Notes: a model not told the origin generated them from the sequence alone. Positions 10,385 through 24,600 are shown, numbered from the stretch's first letter. The stretch is DNA of 64,000 nt from Struthidea cinerea (GCA_013397865.1 VZTI01003366.1:562460-626459), one strand, 5' to 3'. Numbers and translations: made by a program.

Positions 10385-13053
10385 ACTGCTATAAATTTTG
10401 CTTTCATAAAAGAAGCAGTTCTCCAAAATTATCCTGTAATGAAACCAATCTCAGCAGTCTGGTAGCAGGAGTGAACAATCACCCTCCAAATGAGAATGTG
10501 ATTCTCTGCACATGGTTTTAATTAAGCCAAGGCCAGCAGGGAGGAGAAGGAAGGGATGAAAATGATGCTCATGTAGTAGACCTGGGCAGTGTTGTCTGCA
10601 GCTGCCTTGTGATCCGTGTTGCATCTCTTCTGCTCCATATATGCAGGCAATAGTTACTTTATACATTCTCCTCAATCTTTTTAAGGACTGCTGCTCTGAG
10701 GAGCTACACTAGCAGACTGTAATTTGCTGAGCTGGGAGTGCAAAGGAGGAGAGCTGCTTCAGGCTTTCAGGCCAGGGGAGAATCTTGAGGCATGTGCTAA
10801 AAAAAAAAACAGTGCAGAAATGGAAATGCCTGGAATCCCACAGGAAGCATGTTAGTGCTGTGCCAGTGGGCTGCCCAGCCCCAGCAAGGTGGCTTTAGCT
10901 GGAGGAGAGGACTTGGGAGATCCTCACCGTCCTGAGTGTGGGGTCCAAGCCAGGGCCTCAGTGCATAATTGCTTTATGCTGGTCCCAGGAGCCTGGCCTC
11001 CAGTGCTAAGGGGCCTTTCCGACCATTTTCTTACACTAGGATTTCCTGCAAAGTTTTACACTAGGGCTTCCCTTAATTCTGTTTACAAGAGGGTGGTTGT
11101 TCTGTGAGGTAACACGCGTCAGGGATGCTTTTACCATCGCTCCACAGGTCCTTTTTTATCAATCTTCTCTATCACATCAGAGGGAAGATGCAGTCCTGTA
11201 TCACTGCTGGGGACAGCATACAGCATGAAGCTTGCTATCCAGCCTTATCCAGTTGATAAGCAAACTCTCCATAGACACATCCTCTCCTCCCTTTTCCTTG
11301 TAAAAACTGTTTCACCACCTCCTTGGTGTCTGCTCACCTCTGTCCCTCCACCAGTGAGGGACACTTCACGCACAAAGGCAGAGAAAGCTGTAACTCGTGT
11401 CTCTCCACCTGGTTTATAAGAAAGCACAGGTGGTGACAGGGAACTATGCTCAAAGTGCTGCCTCCCTTGGTTTTTATTACCACAGGTAGTTAAGTAGGAT
11501 CTCTGAGCAGAAAGTAAGTGGTAGGTAGGAATGGGAGAGAAGAGGCTGGTGGGTAATGCCAGTAGGAAAAAGTCTTGGATCATCAGTGCTTGCTTCAGCA
11601 TCCTTGGTGATGAGTGCCTGGGAGATTGCCAGGGCTGGCAGAGCAACAGGGCAGGACTAATTGCTGACGCTAACGAGTGCTGTAAGCCCCTGGCTTTCCT
11701 TAGTACAGCCAAGAGGGCTTTCCTCAGTAGGAAAGAGCAGGAGCAATCTCAGGGGACAAGGCAAACAGGTAGTGACAAGCAGAGGTGCAGGGAGGGTGGG
11801 TCAGTACTGGAGCCTGGAGGCTGCATCAGAAGCTGTGTAAGTTGTTTGCAAACCCAGGCCATTTGCCATTTTTACCTGCCCGGGTTTACTGCAAAGTGCC
11901 CGTAGCAGATCCAGATTTACATGGACTGCTGGCAGGCAGGTCACACTGGAGCAGTTGTGGTTGGAGTTGCTTCTAAATGTGCTCCAAGCCCAGCCAGAGA
12001 GAAATCAGAATTTCTCTGCCGTTTCCTGTTAGGAGTCTAAATTTAGACTGTCCAAAGAACAGAAACAAATTTGCAACCCAGGTCTCTCAGGAAATGACAT
12101 TCAGAGTTGAAAAATAACTTTTATATAAGGTTGAGCAGGGGGGAGCATGAGAAGAAAAGGCTGTTGAACAGAATAAGGTAACTCCCCTATTAAAATGTCA
12201 GAACAAAGCTTTGCAAGCCGGTTGCAATGGGCTTGTAAACGTGCCCAAACTCGTCTTTACACAGCCCCAAGCACCGCTGCTCAGACTCAAAGGGAAGCTG
12301 AACTGATAAGTGGACTGAATCTTTTGTTCTTTGTTTTCTGTGCCTGTATGCCTGTTCTCTCTTATGCCCAAACTGACCCTGAAGTGTTCCCATGGGGTTT
12401 AGTTGAACACAAGCTGGAGCTGAATCAAGTAATTTATGGATTTGATTCCACTGAAAGCAAATTGCTTGGCTTAATTTTCCTACATGCAATATGCTCATTT
12501 TGCCCTGAGCACCTTTAAAGTGATCTGGTCTGTGCATTTAGGCTGTGAGGGAACGCACTCATACCTGTTGGGGGGAAAGGTTCTCTGTGATTATAAGCTG
12601 TGCTCCAGTCAGCCTCAGAGAGATCTTCCTTGCAAGCCAAAAGTACAGACATGTCCCATCAGAGGAGAGGCTGGTACACACGGTTTCTTTGAACCACACC
12701 TCTGCCGGGGTACAGAGAGGCCGTGATGTGAAGCACATCATTCCTTGGACTTCCTTGTCTCTCCTGTGTCAAATCTTTGCCCACCAAATACTAGCCTATC
12801 AGTAAAAGCCCACACTCACATTTCACAAAATACGGTTTTTAAGACAATTCAGTTCCATCAGCCAGTAAAAATGTCCTAAGAATTTTTAGTGTTGCCCATG
12901 CGTCATTCTGCCTTGATTAGAATCTGGGTGGGTATTCATAGGAAGCAGCTTTAAAGGGTGGGAGTGGAAGTGGTTTAAAGTGAAAAACGTTCTTTTAAAA
13001 CCAAACTGCATATGACACCTGAGTAACAAACATCTCTTTGGCAATGCCTGTAT

Positions 13054-13074
13054 CTCACATCCTTAGGATGTGAG
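13054..13074. repeat. Perfect short inverted repeat
   Basis: Nine-base arms ctcacatcc and ggatgtgag surround tta. A partial copy, acatccttagga, follows at once. No terminator-like or RNA-gene context is apparent. Confidence 0.7.
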
Positions 13075-14706
13075 ACATCCTTAGGAAAGGTAAATGGCCT
13101 GTCCTGGACCTCTTTCTTGTGCCTCAGTACTGTTCTTGCTCTTTGCTAACCAAGTGAATTCAACAGATGAACTCTGAGTGCCTTCCACTGGTTTCCAGCC
13201 ACTCCCTGTGCCCTCAACTTCAGGTTTTACTATTTTATTACAGGCTCTGTCAAACCAATGGAATTAGTGGTGGGTTGATAGCAACCACTGATCTACAGCA
13301 TAGCCTCAGGAGCCATTTGCCTTCAGAAAATGTCTTGGTGTAAGGTTATTATTGCTGTTCAGGAGCTGAATGTCTTCTAAGGGTGTTGGGTGATCACTCT
13401 TAAGGAGCCAAAGAAAACAGTTTCTCTCTCTCCAAGTTGCTCTGTATACAGGTCTTACAGGGGTGTAAAGATGTAGTTTAGCAAAATGATCCAAAAATTT
13501 ATCCAGAATTCAAGCAGCAGGATTCGGTGTTTGTTCACCAGCCATTTTTAATGCAAAGTCTTTGCAGTGTTTTCTCTGTGGTGAAGAAATGAGACTTAAG
13601 GCACCTGTAACAGCTTTGCTGCTGCTCAGTGAGGGGTTGGCTCTCATAGGACCCTACCTTGTAAACAGCTTTATTTATTACTTGTCTTTTTTTAGGACTG
13701 GGGGGTCTAAAACATGTTAGCTCAGAAGCAAAACTGTAGTGCAAAGATGAATCTTGGCAATGCAGCCAAGATGGGCAATGACACCAGAACTCTCCAAACT
13801 AAGGTCTTCCTTGATTGACAATGCTGCACTTAAACCGCTGCTTCTATAGCAGGACACTGTTGAATTTGTATAGATCTTCTCATGCAGCTTTATTTATAAT
13901 AAAGGAAGTCTTGTACAAAATCTAAATGAGCATGAAGTCTCTTTTCTTTCTAGTTCCCTGCAAAATGTTTCTAAGAGAGCAGAAGGAAGGAGTGGGGATA
14001 TTTCCAGTGTGATCCTAGCACAGTGAGCTCAGCAGCAAGAATCCCTGTAGAAATGATTCCAGAATAAACTGCAACATGAACATAACGCAGGGTAGCTATT
14101 CCAGAGTAATGCCAGGGATGTCATTCTTCTTGAGAATATGAATCCACAAAAAATCAAAGTAATTACTCTGCTCAAAACCACCCTTTTGTGGCAAGCCCTA
14201 AATAATGCTGATAGATGTTGCCCTTATGGGCTGAACAAGAAATCTCCTGAATTTCCAGTTCAGCCAGAGGAATCATCTTTACCTGCTTTTTTATGGGTAT
14301 CCACAGCCAAGTTCAGCAACCACCCACCACCACTTAGCCCCCTGCTTCACCCCTTTGCCTGGTTTAAGGGATTGGCACCTCCTTGTTAATATTCTAATAT
14401 ACTCTGGCTCTGGAAGCACACCCAGGGCTAGTTATTAATTCATATAATAAAAGCACCACTGTTTCCTTGGCAAAATGTCTCCCAGCCCCACAGAATGCCC
14501 TGCAAACCTTTAATAACTCTGCCTTCCAGTGCTCACTGGGGCTGAATCAGCACTGAGCAGGTCTGAGAAGCAGCTGTCTTATGAGCTGCAGCCCAAATCT
14601 ACTTTGCCAGAAGTCACAGTTTCCCAGGGTCAACCACATACTGCTGGAAAGGGAATTCTGTAAGCCCAGGATCATCAGCAGTCTTGGTTGGTGCAACTTC
14701 GTTATA

Positions 14707-14746
14707 ACAAAAAAAACCCAAACCAAACAAAAATAAACCCATCCTG
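14707..14746. repeat. A/C-rich low-complexity tract
   Basis: Runs of A are separated by C or CC, the same style as the tract at the left edge of the window. No target-site duplication was identified. Confidence 0.6.
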
Positions 14747-17700
14747 CTTCAAAGCTATCTGACAAGCTCAGCAACATTTTCTCCACTGAGCTCTTGATTT
14801 CCTACAGCATTTTTTTTTCTTTGCCTCAGTTGCTGCTTCAGTGTTGCTGTGGAACAGAAACGGTAACGTCACTATAAAATCCTTTTTCAGAAGGGCAATT
14901 GGCAGATTTTTGGCCCATGCCATGACCATTATTGCAGTATTATCTGTTATAGGGTAAGCAGAGCAGAGAGAGAAAGCCACCCACTAGAGATTGGTTTTTA
15001 GCTTAAAAATTTATCTGATGACTTTTTACCACTCATGGGATAGCCGTAAGCAAAGGACTAAAAGCTAACACAGGTCTGTCCACAAGTGCCACTGCTACAG
15101 GATCAGACTTTGTATTTAACTGGATTCTATTTGTTTGAGAAAAGGATATCTCAAGGTGTTGAATCATTGGGTCCAACCAAATGTGAGCTGTTGGATCCCT
15201 TCCAGGCAAAATTCCAGGCAGTCCTGTCTTTTTCTGAAATGATAATTTCCTTATGGCAACATAAAGTAGGTTATTTTTAGCCAGTCTCCTAATGCAGTCA
15301 GTGTGTTCATGCACATGGGCCGGGGGGAAGAAGGCCTATGCTTTCATCTCCTACCAAGTAGCTTCTGAATCCTTCAAACAACTTTCACTAAACTTGATAG
15401 AGCTCAGAAATAACTCTGATAATCTTTAAGCAAGCAGGCAAATGGATAGGAGACAAAAGCACAAAAGAGGTACTTTAAATGTTCCCAGTGCAGTAAAAGG
15501 TAGTAGGTACTCATGTTGTCTTTGACCTGAAGAAGTAAGCTGGGAGAAAATGCAGAGCTGTGTTACTACTTCTGCTACTCTCAAAATGATCCACCCAACT
15601 TTGCAGCAGAGCCTTAAGGGAAGATGGATGCAAACAGATATTCCCATCATATCTATTGGACCAGTCTGGTCTCAAAACAGAAATCTGAACAAGCCCCTGC
15701 TGTGGATCAATTAATGTTACAGTGCTTTTCAAGAAACATTTTCCAGTTATGTTACATTTAAGAGTGTCATCTGAGATTCCTCAGCTGCTGGAAGTAAAAT
15801 CTCTGTCTGCAGAGGCAGAGAACAAAACTTCTCAGTCATTATTCAAAGGCAGCACCTCTGCAAATAAAGGCTCTGAGTTTACAAGTAATTATAAGTCTGT
15901 CTAGCTAAAACCAGAGCTCACCCAGAATGTTTGAAAAAGGAGAAAAAAAAGGTATTAGCTTTATTGATCTGCTCTGAGGGGGAAGCTCAGAAGGTGCTGA
16001 GCCGAAACATTTAAATACAGCCTGTTCAGATATTTGAGTGCCTGTAAAATGTCTGTCAGTGGCACTGTGTTAAAAATTGTGCCCTCCCCACCCCCTCCCC
16101 CAAAATAAAACCAATGAAGGTCTTAAAGGTGTCTTAGGCACTCAGCAGGAGCAGGAGTCTATTTTAGACATGAAACTATCTTCAGATCCACTGGTGGGCC
16201 CATAGCCATTAACACTCTCAACTCAAAGACTTAGTCATGTAAGGAGACAAGATTAAATTTCTGTCTGTATTGTCCTACTTTCCAGAAGAGCCGTGACACT
16301 TACAATGCCATTGGAAGTGCAATTAGGCACCTTTCTGCAGACAATCTAACATTCAGGATCCAACACAGTGCAACACAGGCCCAGGGGGCAGAGCTAGACA
16401 GGACTGGGACCAGTAACCACAGTGCACAGCCTGACTCATCAGTCACTTCACCTCCCCAGGTGCATCACGGCAGAAATCCATTCCATGGCTCCCAACCTTC
16501 AGTCTTGCTCTCTAGCCCTCTGCTGGGAATCAGACAGCACAGAGGGATTTCCCAAATCCTCAGGGAGATGTTAGCAAGCTAAATACCATGATGTTCCAGG
16601 TCTCATCCTTGCCAGCTCACACCAGGCAGGGCAGGGCAGGGCAGTCCTGGATGGTTCCTGTGCCTGTAAGCGCAGATGATCGAGAGCAGGCCTTCCTGGC
16701 CTCCCTCACACGGGTGTTCCCACGGAACAGAGGTGTTCTGCACTCTCAGCAAGATATTCCTGCCAGTTCAGTTCACCTTCAGGGCTATCACATCATGTCA
16801 GTATTACAAACCTCCTGTATGCAAAATGAGGGAAAAGCAAAGCTTGTCCACATGCGGCTTTCTACCATTAGCCGCACACTGACTCCCCTGCCAGAGCCAC
16901 ACCTGGCAAAGCTTTGGAAGTGAAAGGTTTGATCCAGAGCAGAAATACACCAGCACAAAACAGCCAAGACACATAAAGCATATGGAGAGGAACTGAGGCA
17001 CCTAATCTGTGGGCTTGAATACACAGGTTATATCAGAGATGTCTTCCCACAAAGACAAACAGCTGATTAATCACCATGCCTTAATTACTACAAGTAAGAA
17101 GAGACAAACTCTGCTCCAAGCCTGAACAGGCACAGAAAAGAGCTCTGTGATGAATGTATAGGGGAAAAAACCATCCACACTCCAACCTGTGGATTGGCCC
17201 AAAGCACATGCTTGTTGAGAGCTCTCTTCTGAGGATGGTTTGAGTGACAGGAGGAAACGCACAAAAGCATCCTTTGGTGTAGCAGGAATGCTGCAGAGAG
17301 CTGCAGGAAGGACAGTATTAAGTCATAATGTCTCCATTGGTCCTCACTGATTCTTCAGGCATTCTGAAGCTGGCAGCTTTTTTCCTCCTTTTTTCTCACC
17401 CCTCCTATGCTTTTGCTGTGCAGTCCCATAGGTGACTCATGCAAATAGTTTGCAGCTTACAGGAAACACTGTCTGTTCCCTACCCAGCTTGTGGCTGTTC
17501 CATGCCTCTATTCCTAGCTCCCTTTCCCCTGGGGAGATGGCTTTTTCCATTGGCTTTGCCAAGGGTGGTGGTTCTAGGACACAAACCTGTAGCACGTGCT
17601 GCAGTTCTCACAAGCTGCTTCCTGCTCACCAAGAAATGCTGTGAGAGGCACAGAACGGGCTCCATACATCAGCCCCTTCATACCAGCTGCATTCTCACTC

Positions 17701-19030
17701 CCTCCTGGACTCAGATACAGTGTTATTGCAGACTGCTAAACAGCTGTCACGCTCCACTCCAAGCACAGCTGCATCTCACTGACAAGTTTCGAAACTCCTG
17801 TTTTAGTAAATCAAAGTGTTGTAGAAGGGGAAAAATACTAATGACATCACGTGGCATCATTACTTCACTCAGATAAATCAGCAACTGCCATCCCTGTTGG
17901 CTTTGGACTGGCACTAGAAAAGACAGTTTCCATCTTACAGAAAATGGGAGTGATTTAGTAAAATTGCACCTGACCCCATGACTTTAGAAGAGACTGCATT
18001 TTCATGAGCTGTTCCCAAGTGAAATCTGTGGCCAGGGAAGGGTGGTGAAATAATCAGGCTACTAGTAAAGAGAGGAGAGAGGATAAGAAACAGCCAGTTC
18101 TCAAACCCTGCTAATGCAGGGGAACACTACACATGTGCCACAACAGCGGAAAACTGGGGGAGAGCAGTCCCAGGACATGTAACACTGTGCCAACACCACA
18201 TGCCCAACACGTGCACTCACAGCCAGGCCTGTCTGGTGAGCAGGACAGACAGCTGCTAAATGAAACATGGCAAGAAGCTGACATTAAGTGAAACACAGCA
18301 AAAAGTTGAGATTTCCTTTTCCTTTTTGATTGATTAGAAAAAGCAACAAATCTACAGGCATCTGTGTGGGGTTGACAAGTGTTCCAGGTGTCTGTAGTAC
18401 ACGATTTTTGAGAATTTTCAAACCAGTATCTCAGTTACTACTACTTTCAGCACAAGAACCACTGGCCCTTTTAATACCTCCCTAGAAAGCAACTTCTCAA
18501 CAATTTCCCCAAGCAAGGGCTTTCTGTTATAGCCACAGTCCCATTCACCCAAATTCCCACTCAACTTACCCAACACTCAGATCTGAGAACCTGGGATCCT
18601 CCTTCCTTCCTTCCTCATATCTTGGCTCCCTTCTACCTTTCTCTTAGCATCAATATAAGGGATCCTAAAATTGTAATGAACAAACACTGGACCACATCTT
18701 GTATGAGGGTACCAAACCTGTCAAGGGCCTCAGTAAAGATACAAGGACATGCTACAAATGCAGGACAGAACAAAGCCCAATGTCTTGCTAACCTGAAGTA
18801 TCTATTATCTACCCTGCTACTAAACTCACTAATTTTACAAGACAGACTCTGTCCTTGTTTGCTTGACACTGGATTTATCTTTTTTAACCTGTGCTAGTAG
18901 CAGTTATTTTTGGTGGCACAACAACAGAAAACAAACAAACATAAAAGGACCCTCTTTTTTTGAAAGCAAGATCACTAACAATTTTCAAGGGCAAAACATA
19001 GAGCAGATGGTGAGTAAAGACCATACTTAC

Positions 19031-19180
19031 TGTACTATCTGATCCACAGAAGGTTTTAAGGAGAGCTCTGACCAAAGGGAAGACCTGTTCATCTGCTTGA
19101 TTCTTTCCTTACCAACTTCCATCTTTCTCTTCTGTTGACCAAAACTGAAAACGCAAATGTCTCCTTTACACCCGTCCACC
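19031..19180 (-). other. Possible unannotated exon (splice-flanked open segment)
   Basis: On the minus strand, a good acceptor (ggctctctcctttcag) is followed by exactly 150 nt that stay open, then a strong donor (aca|gtaagt). The open frame would enter and leave in the same phase, so the segment could be a frame-neutral cassette. Its translation is basic and polar (for example KRKMEVGKERIKQMNRSS) and I do not recognise it. No partner exon in a matching phase was found nearby. It could belong to a lncRNA or be coincidence. Confidence 0.25.
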
Positions 19181-21134
19181 CTGAAAGGAGAGAGCCAGCC
19201 CATTCCACATAACTTGTCTTTTCCTTTCAAGACTGGGCCAGTATTGCATATTCATTACCACATTAAAAACACTTTGCCTGAGGCCTGCATTTCTTGCTGT
19301 GCTGAAATGAGTTCAAGACCCCAGCTGTCTGCCTGGGGATTTAGAACACAGATATTTAATAGTAAATTATAAGGCAGAATATTTCATTTTACTTTTTTTT
19401 TGCTGAAGTAGCACATTTTTAATGGTACACTACAGCCACTAAATAAAGATGGGGAGAGCGTTTCTTTCTGTTCAGATAACACAATCACTGGGTTACTGTG
19501 GTCTGGCTGGAGCCAGTTCAATTTTTGGATGCTGATCTCTGCTCTTAACCTATTATTGGATCTTCCCAATGTCACTTTTCCTGCTACAGTCACATAACAC
19601 ACTGGAGCAAACTGTAACATATTTCCAGCACTATCCTAACAGCTTTTAACAAGCCCTACACAAAGCAGAGCTGCTAATAAAATGCTCTGCAGATAATTCT
19701 TGGAGATTTGCCACTGAGATCCCACCAACACTGCTTCAGAGACACTGGCTTCATAAAGCTCAAACCCTGCTTTCATCTAATGAAAGGGCCCAGATCCACA
19801 TCCTGACAACACTTCACAGCTCTAGGCTTCCTCTGGGTCCTCTAATGACAGTCTACAAAACATGTGTAGCATCACATGTCGACTGGAAATTTTTTTTAAA
19901 ACTACAGTATTTTGGAAGGAACAGAAGCATAATTATTATTTCTCTAAATAGTGCCAGATGTGTTTAAAAGCCACAAAGATAAACAGGAGGGGAAAAGCTG
20001 CATAGTTTGAATTAAAGCTAGTAAGAGCACAAACAAGCCCCTCCAACAGCCACAGGCTGACAGACCAAGTTCCTGCTCATTCTCTTTCCTCATCAAATCT
20101 CTCTCCTACTTGAAGTTACACAAGCATGCACTGCCTCAGAGTTACTGTGCCAGGGCAGAACATGTTACAGGAAAAAGATGAGGCCACTTTTCCTCCAGAA
20201 AAGCTCCAAGACTCCCAGTGCCTAAATTACCATGAAGCCCATGAACCACCCCATTCTGCTATGCTACCTCACCTCACTGCAATGGGAGGCAGATAGGAAG
20301 AGTCTTGGATCTCTCATGACAACCACCTCAGCCCCACGGGAACCACAGCCCTGCCCTTGGACACGCTGCTTTGCCTTATTTCTTTCTGTGTGCTGGTTTT
20401 TATGGCTAGTTTGGGCAGCTAGTGGTCTGACAGACACACACAGCTGAGCAACATCTGAATGAGTCATAGATGTGGACAGGAAAAAAGAAAAGGAAAAACA
20501 GAAGAAGTTTTTCCTGTGACTGCTTGTGATTCAAATAATCTTGTCCCCACTCTGCTTATATTAACATAAAGATGTTCAGCTGAAAAGCTCTGATCCTGCC
20601 ACTTACCTGATAAAACAGAACATACTCTTGCCTTCACCAGCAGCAAGGCATCACCAGCATAATGTTCTGACTAAACTCCTTTTACTTGTTCTCTAATTTC
20701 ACCTACACCTTGACAAGCAGAGCAATGCTTTAAATTCTGAGAACAGAAAATAAATGTCCTTCTGCTCAGGATATGGTTTCTGTTGGCTTTTCTCCTTACT
20801 CCAGCCTTTAGGTTAGAGCCTACAATAAACACAACACTACTTCAGAAGGTCAGAGAAGGATTACAACCTAGCATACCTAACTGAAACTGGAAGCCCTTAC
20901 TAGACGGTTCCTGCAAACATGACTTCAGCAGGGGTAGATGGGCAGGGCTGCAAAGTCAGTGTTTTGGCAGAAGAGCTGTCTGAAGAGACAACCAGTTTGC
21001 ACTAGGAATCACATTTTAACTTCACAAGCCACCCTATCTGCTTTAGCCTTTATAGTGTTCTGCTCCTCTCTCTCTGTATAACCAGCCCAGTGACTAATAG
21101 CTGCGCAGAAACAGGAAGGAAAAACTGTTTGAAG

Positions 21135-21501
21135 ACAACATTGTTTGCTTTTTATTCATTTTCAAGACACCATTATTACAATTTTTACATCAGGTAACAA
21201 CATCAGTTCAGGGACTGCCCACTGCAATGCCTACCAAGAGGCCAGAGATTACAGATCATCTGAGTACAGAATTTTCATTTATACAATATTCATGGCCAAC
21301 AATGACTTTCCATCTCCTGCTTGAAGCCAGCAAATCCTTCTCCTGACAGGAAGGAGTTCACAGAAGATTTCTCAGCCTTTTCAGCACTGATTTATTCCCC
21401 ATTATGAAATGCAATCACAGCAGAGCCCCCAACAAATTACACTGACTTCCCACACTGAAAAACAGCACTGACACTTCAGCCAGCACGTGCCTACTGGCAC
21501 G
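21135..21501 (-). other. GSTO1: GSTO1 3'UTR with poly(A) signal
   Basis: Downstream of the GSTO1 stop on the minus strand, AATAAA reads at 21156-21151. It is followed 10-20 nt later by CA-containing sequence and then a GT/T-rich stretch, a normal cleavage context. This gives a 3'UTR of about 365 nt. Confidence 0.65.
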
Positions 21502-21655
21502 TCAGAGCCCATAATCACATGCCTCAGGGCTGTTCTTGAAATACAGCTGAAGGTAGTTTTTGAATGTCTGTGGGTCAGTTATTGTAGCCTTGACAGCAGG
21601 GTCCTCCTTCATGGCCTCCACCCAGCGCTGGAGCTTTGGGGTGTGATTCAAAGAG
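21502..21655 (-). CDS. GSTO1: GSTO1 coding exon 6 and stop
   Basis: It encodes the last 50 residues, from SLNHTPKLQRW to the conserved SPEACDYGL, then a stop. The acceptor is ttcctgtag. The first base completes an Asp codon begun in exon 5. Confidence 0.96.
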
Positions 21656-24600
21656 CTACAGGAAAAAGGAAGGGACTGAGTAACGCAAATGGAAAATCTG
21701 AAGGGCATCAAGGAAACAAAGCTTGAACAGTTCCATTTTACTACTTTCTCTGTCCCAGTACAATGTCCAGCTTAGAGCAGGACGCTTCCCCCAAACTGCA
21801 ACACAATACAAACTTTCTTCAGCAGCCCCCAAGAGCGGCCCATTGCTGCAGTGTACACAAGGAATATTGATGCTGAGGCACTTCAGAACACACCAGAAGC
21901 CAGGCAAGGTACTCACTCTTTCAGATGGAATGGTTCCAGACGTTCAAACCACGGCCAGATCATGTAGTCAACCATTGAGACTGAGTCCCCACCAAAAAAC
22001 ACCGTGTTGCGTTTGGACAGAGTCTGTGAAGGGTGAGAGATGTCAGCTGCCCCCGAAGGAAAAGTGCAGCAGAACATTACACAAACCCCCCACTTCGTAG
22101 TGGAAGGCAGGCACACTACAGGGATCAGTGAGCAAACAAGGAGATACAGTATATTTCTCTTGTGCATGCAGTATTAGCAGAGTTGGAGCTAGTCAGTATA
22201 GTTAAGCTTAATACTGCAGCTGCTACTTCATAAACTCAGCCCAGCTCTTCTCCAGAGGTTCAAAAACTGCCCCAAAATATGAATCACTAGCAAGCTGCAG
22301 CACGTGCACAAACAAAGAGTTTAGCTCAGAATGTTTGTGATTTCTTGCTTGTCATAAAGCATTAATGGCACAGAAAATCGAACACAACAGCACACATGCA
22401 TTTCTTGAGCAACAAATCCAGTTAAATTTATCATCCTGGCAAATTAGAGCACCATTTTAGCAGGGACTCTTTTGCCAAGGCAGTTGAGGCCAAGTGGTGT
22501 CAGGGAAGCACTTCTAACATTACATCTCAAACTGCACTTGATTCCAGGTGTAAAGGCAACAGGAAGCAAGTGTAACTTACACCAGAAAGAGATCCTCCTC
22601 ACAGCTCAGCACAGAAAGCAGGGCCACAAAGAATGCAGCAAGTTCTCCTGTTACATTTATGACTCTGATGCATTTTTAAGTGCAATGGTCACCCCAGTTT
22701 AATATGCTTTAAGGACCCTCCAGAGCTTGGTATCTTCTTTCAATACATTAGTGCCTCTGTTTTCAGGCACTTGGGTGTTTTATAGCTGGAACTCAAGAGA
22801 CCTTAAAAATGTTGGTCTTTTTGGACACACACCATTCTATACATTCATATGGCATTTATTCCCTGTCCACAACCCCCATGATCTAGCAGAAATTTTAAAG
22901 CAGCCCTTTGGGAAGCACTGAGCTATTTGAGCTCCCAGGCAGAACACAACCAGCAGCTGCACAGGGCAGAGACGGGCGCACAGTCCCCTCTGTCGGGCAG
23001 CAGAAATCAAAATACGGAAGTGTTCCAAAGTATTTCCCCTCTGAAATATCTCCTGCAATACACTGAGGGAAGTTTGCATGGCTCTGTTCTGGCCTCCCAT
23101 TCACAGACCATCAGCAGCTGCTGCAAAATCATTCGGATATAGTAAAACAACAGACACTGAATGAACAGCAAGTTATTTCACAGCATTAATCAAGCAGGAA
23201 GAAGGTTAACACACCTGTATTTCAGGGAAGTGAAACACACAATTTCCCCCAGGAACTCGTTATCTGCACTACTACAGCCTCAGTCTGACCAGGACAAGAC
23301 TATCCTGGAAACAATTGCGTTTTGGCAACCCAAGGGGAAGGGAAAGCAGAACGCACAGCACTGTTCGGAGAACTAGGAAAGTACTAAGAGGTTATTGGCA
23401 GCTTTGCACCAGAACAGAAATACTCTGGAAGAATTCTCCTTCATTGATCCGCCCAAGCATTGGCTGTGGCTGCTGAAGACAGAAGGAATGGGTTCATGAC
23501 AAAGGCAAGTCCAATAGCTGTTCAGACTAGCCAAGAACCATTACTGACATGGACTGTCCAGTGGCTCATACAGCATCAAAGCCACCTGACACTTCCTGGA
23601 GGTCCACTGAAGTTCCATTATACCACCAGTAGCAGAACATGGTCCAGGGTTGGATTTCTACAAGGGACACATTACATTCTACTTCCACCCACCCCCAAGA
23701 TAAGCTCCAGAATGAAAAAGATTTTATGTCATCACCAAGGTGTCTGCACTGCTTTCAGCACAGATGCTCTTCAGCAGCTCAGACTCTTCAGCCCTTGCTT
23801 TTAGTACATGCTTGCTGTGGTTAAGTTTCAACCTACTACAATGCTGCAACGTCTCCTTCACTTAAAGCAGAACAAAGATATCCAAGACAACTCAAATTCA
23901 AAAATCTCTACAAGTCTACACAGTCTTCATCATTAGATGAAGTTTAGTTTAGCTACTTGAAATTTACTCTAATGGTGTCCTTGTGCATCCTAGGCTGGGG
24001 TAGTAAACAGAGACTGTTTCTTGTCATAACTACCAACTAAATGAGAGATCCAACTCCAAAGGCGTGAAAGGAAAAAAAGGAATCATATAAAGGCTGGCAA
24101 TCTGCTCATTATCATGAAATACTCTCACCTCTTCAAGCTTGCCAAACTTTTCAGCAATCTCTGCTTTCAGTGCCGTGGTGTCCTGTCCATCTTTGACTGC
24201 CACAACATGCTTGAAAAGCAAGGATATTATCTATACAAAGGAAAGTATAAAGTTTTTAATGCACCTAGTATAAGAATACAAGCAAGTCACTCAAAACTTA
24301 GAATGTTAACGTAGATGTTAAGATATCAAATGCAAGTTAAAGCTTAAAATATTTGACTTTAACTCTTTAAAGTCCATTAATAAAAATCTATACTTCATAA
24401 AAGGCAAACAAAATCCTAGAGGAAGAATGAATACAAATAGTAATGAATTTTAATCTTGTAATACGAGAATAGTGAATAGAAGGGTGTTTCCCATCTGCAC
24501 ATTTTCTTTCTTGCAGAATACTTCCCTGTAACCCTCTTCTCATCATGTCTGTTTAAAAAAGGCCTGTTGCAAATATATCCTCTCACCTAGCCCCTTCTTT

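Larger units (their letters stand above)
9990..21134. other. ITPRIP-GSTO1 intergenic region
   Basis: This 11-kb interval separates the ends of ITPRIP (+) and GSTO1 (-), which converge. It holds a short CR1 3' end (10321-10384), a 21-nt palindrome (13054-13074), an A/C-rich tract (14707-14746) and one splice-flanked open segment on the minus strand (19031-19180). In mammals GSTO2 lies in the corresponding interval; no exon resembling GSTO2 was seen on either strand. Several open frames of 100-155 codons (such as 11245-11712 and 12190-12537) lack any recognisable similarity. Confidence 0.6.

Noticed and set aside
11245..11712. 155-codon open frame on the minus strand
   Set aside because: Low-complexity composition, no recognised family and no consistent exon partners.
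12190..12537. Opposed 115- and 107-codon open frames
   Set aside because: No recognisable motif. The overlap on both strands argues for chance openness.
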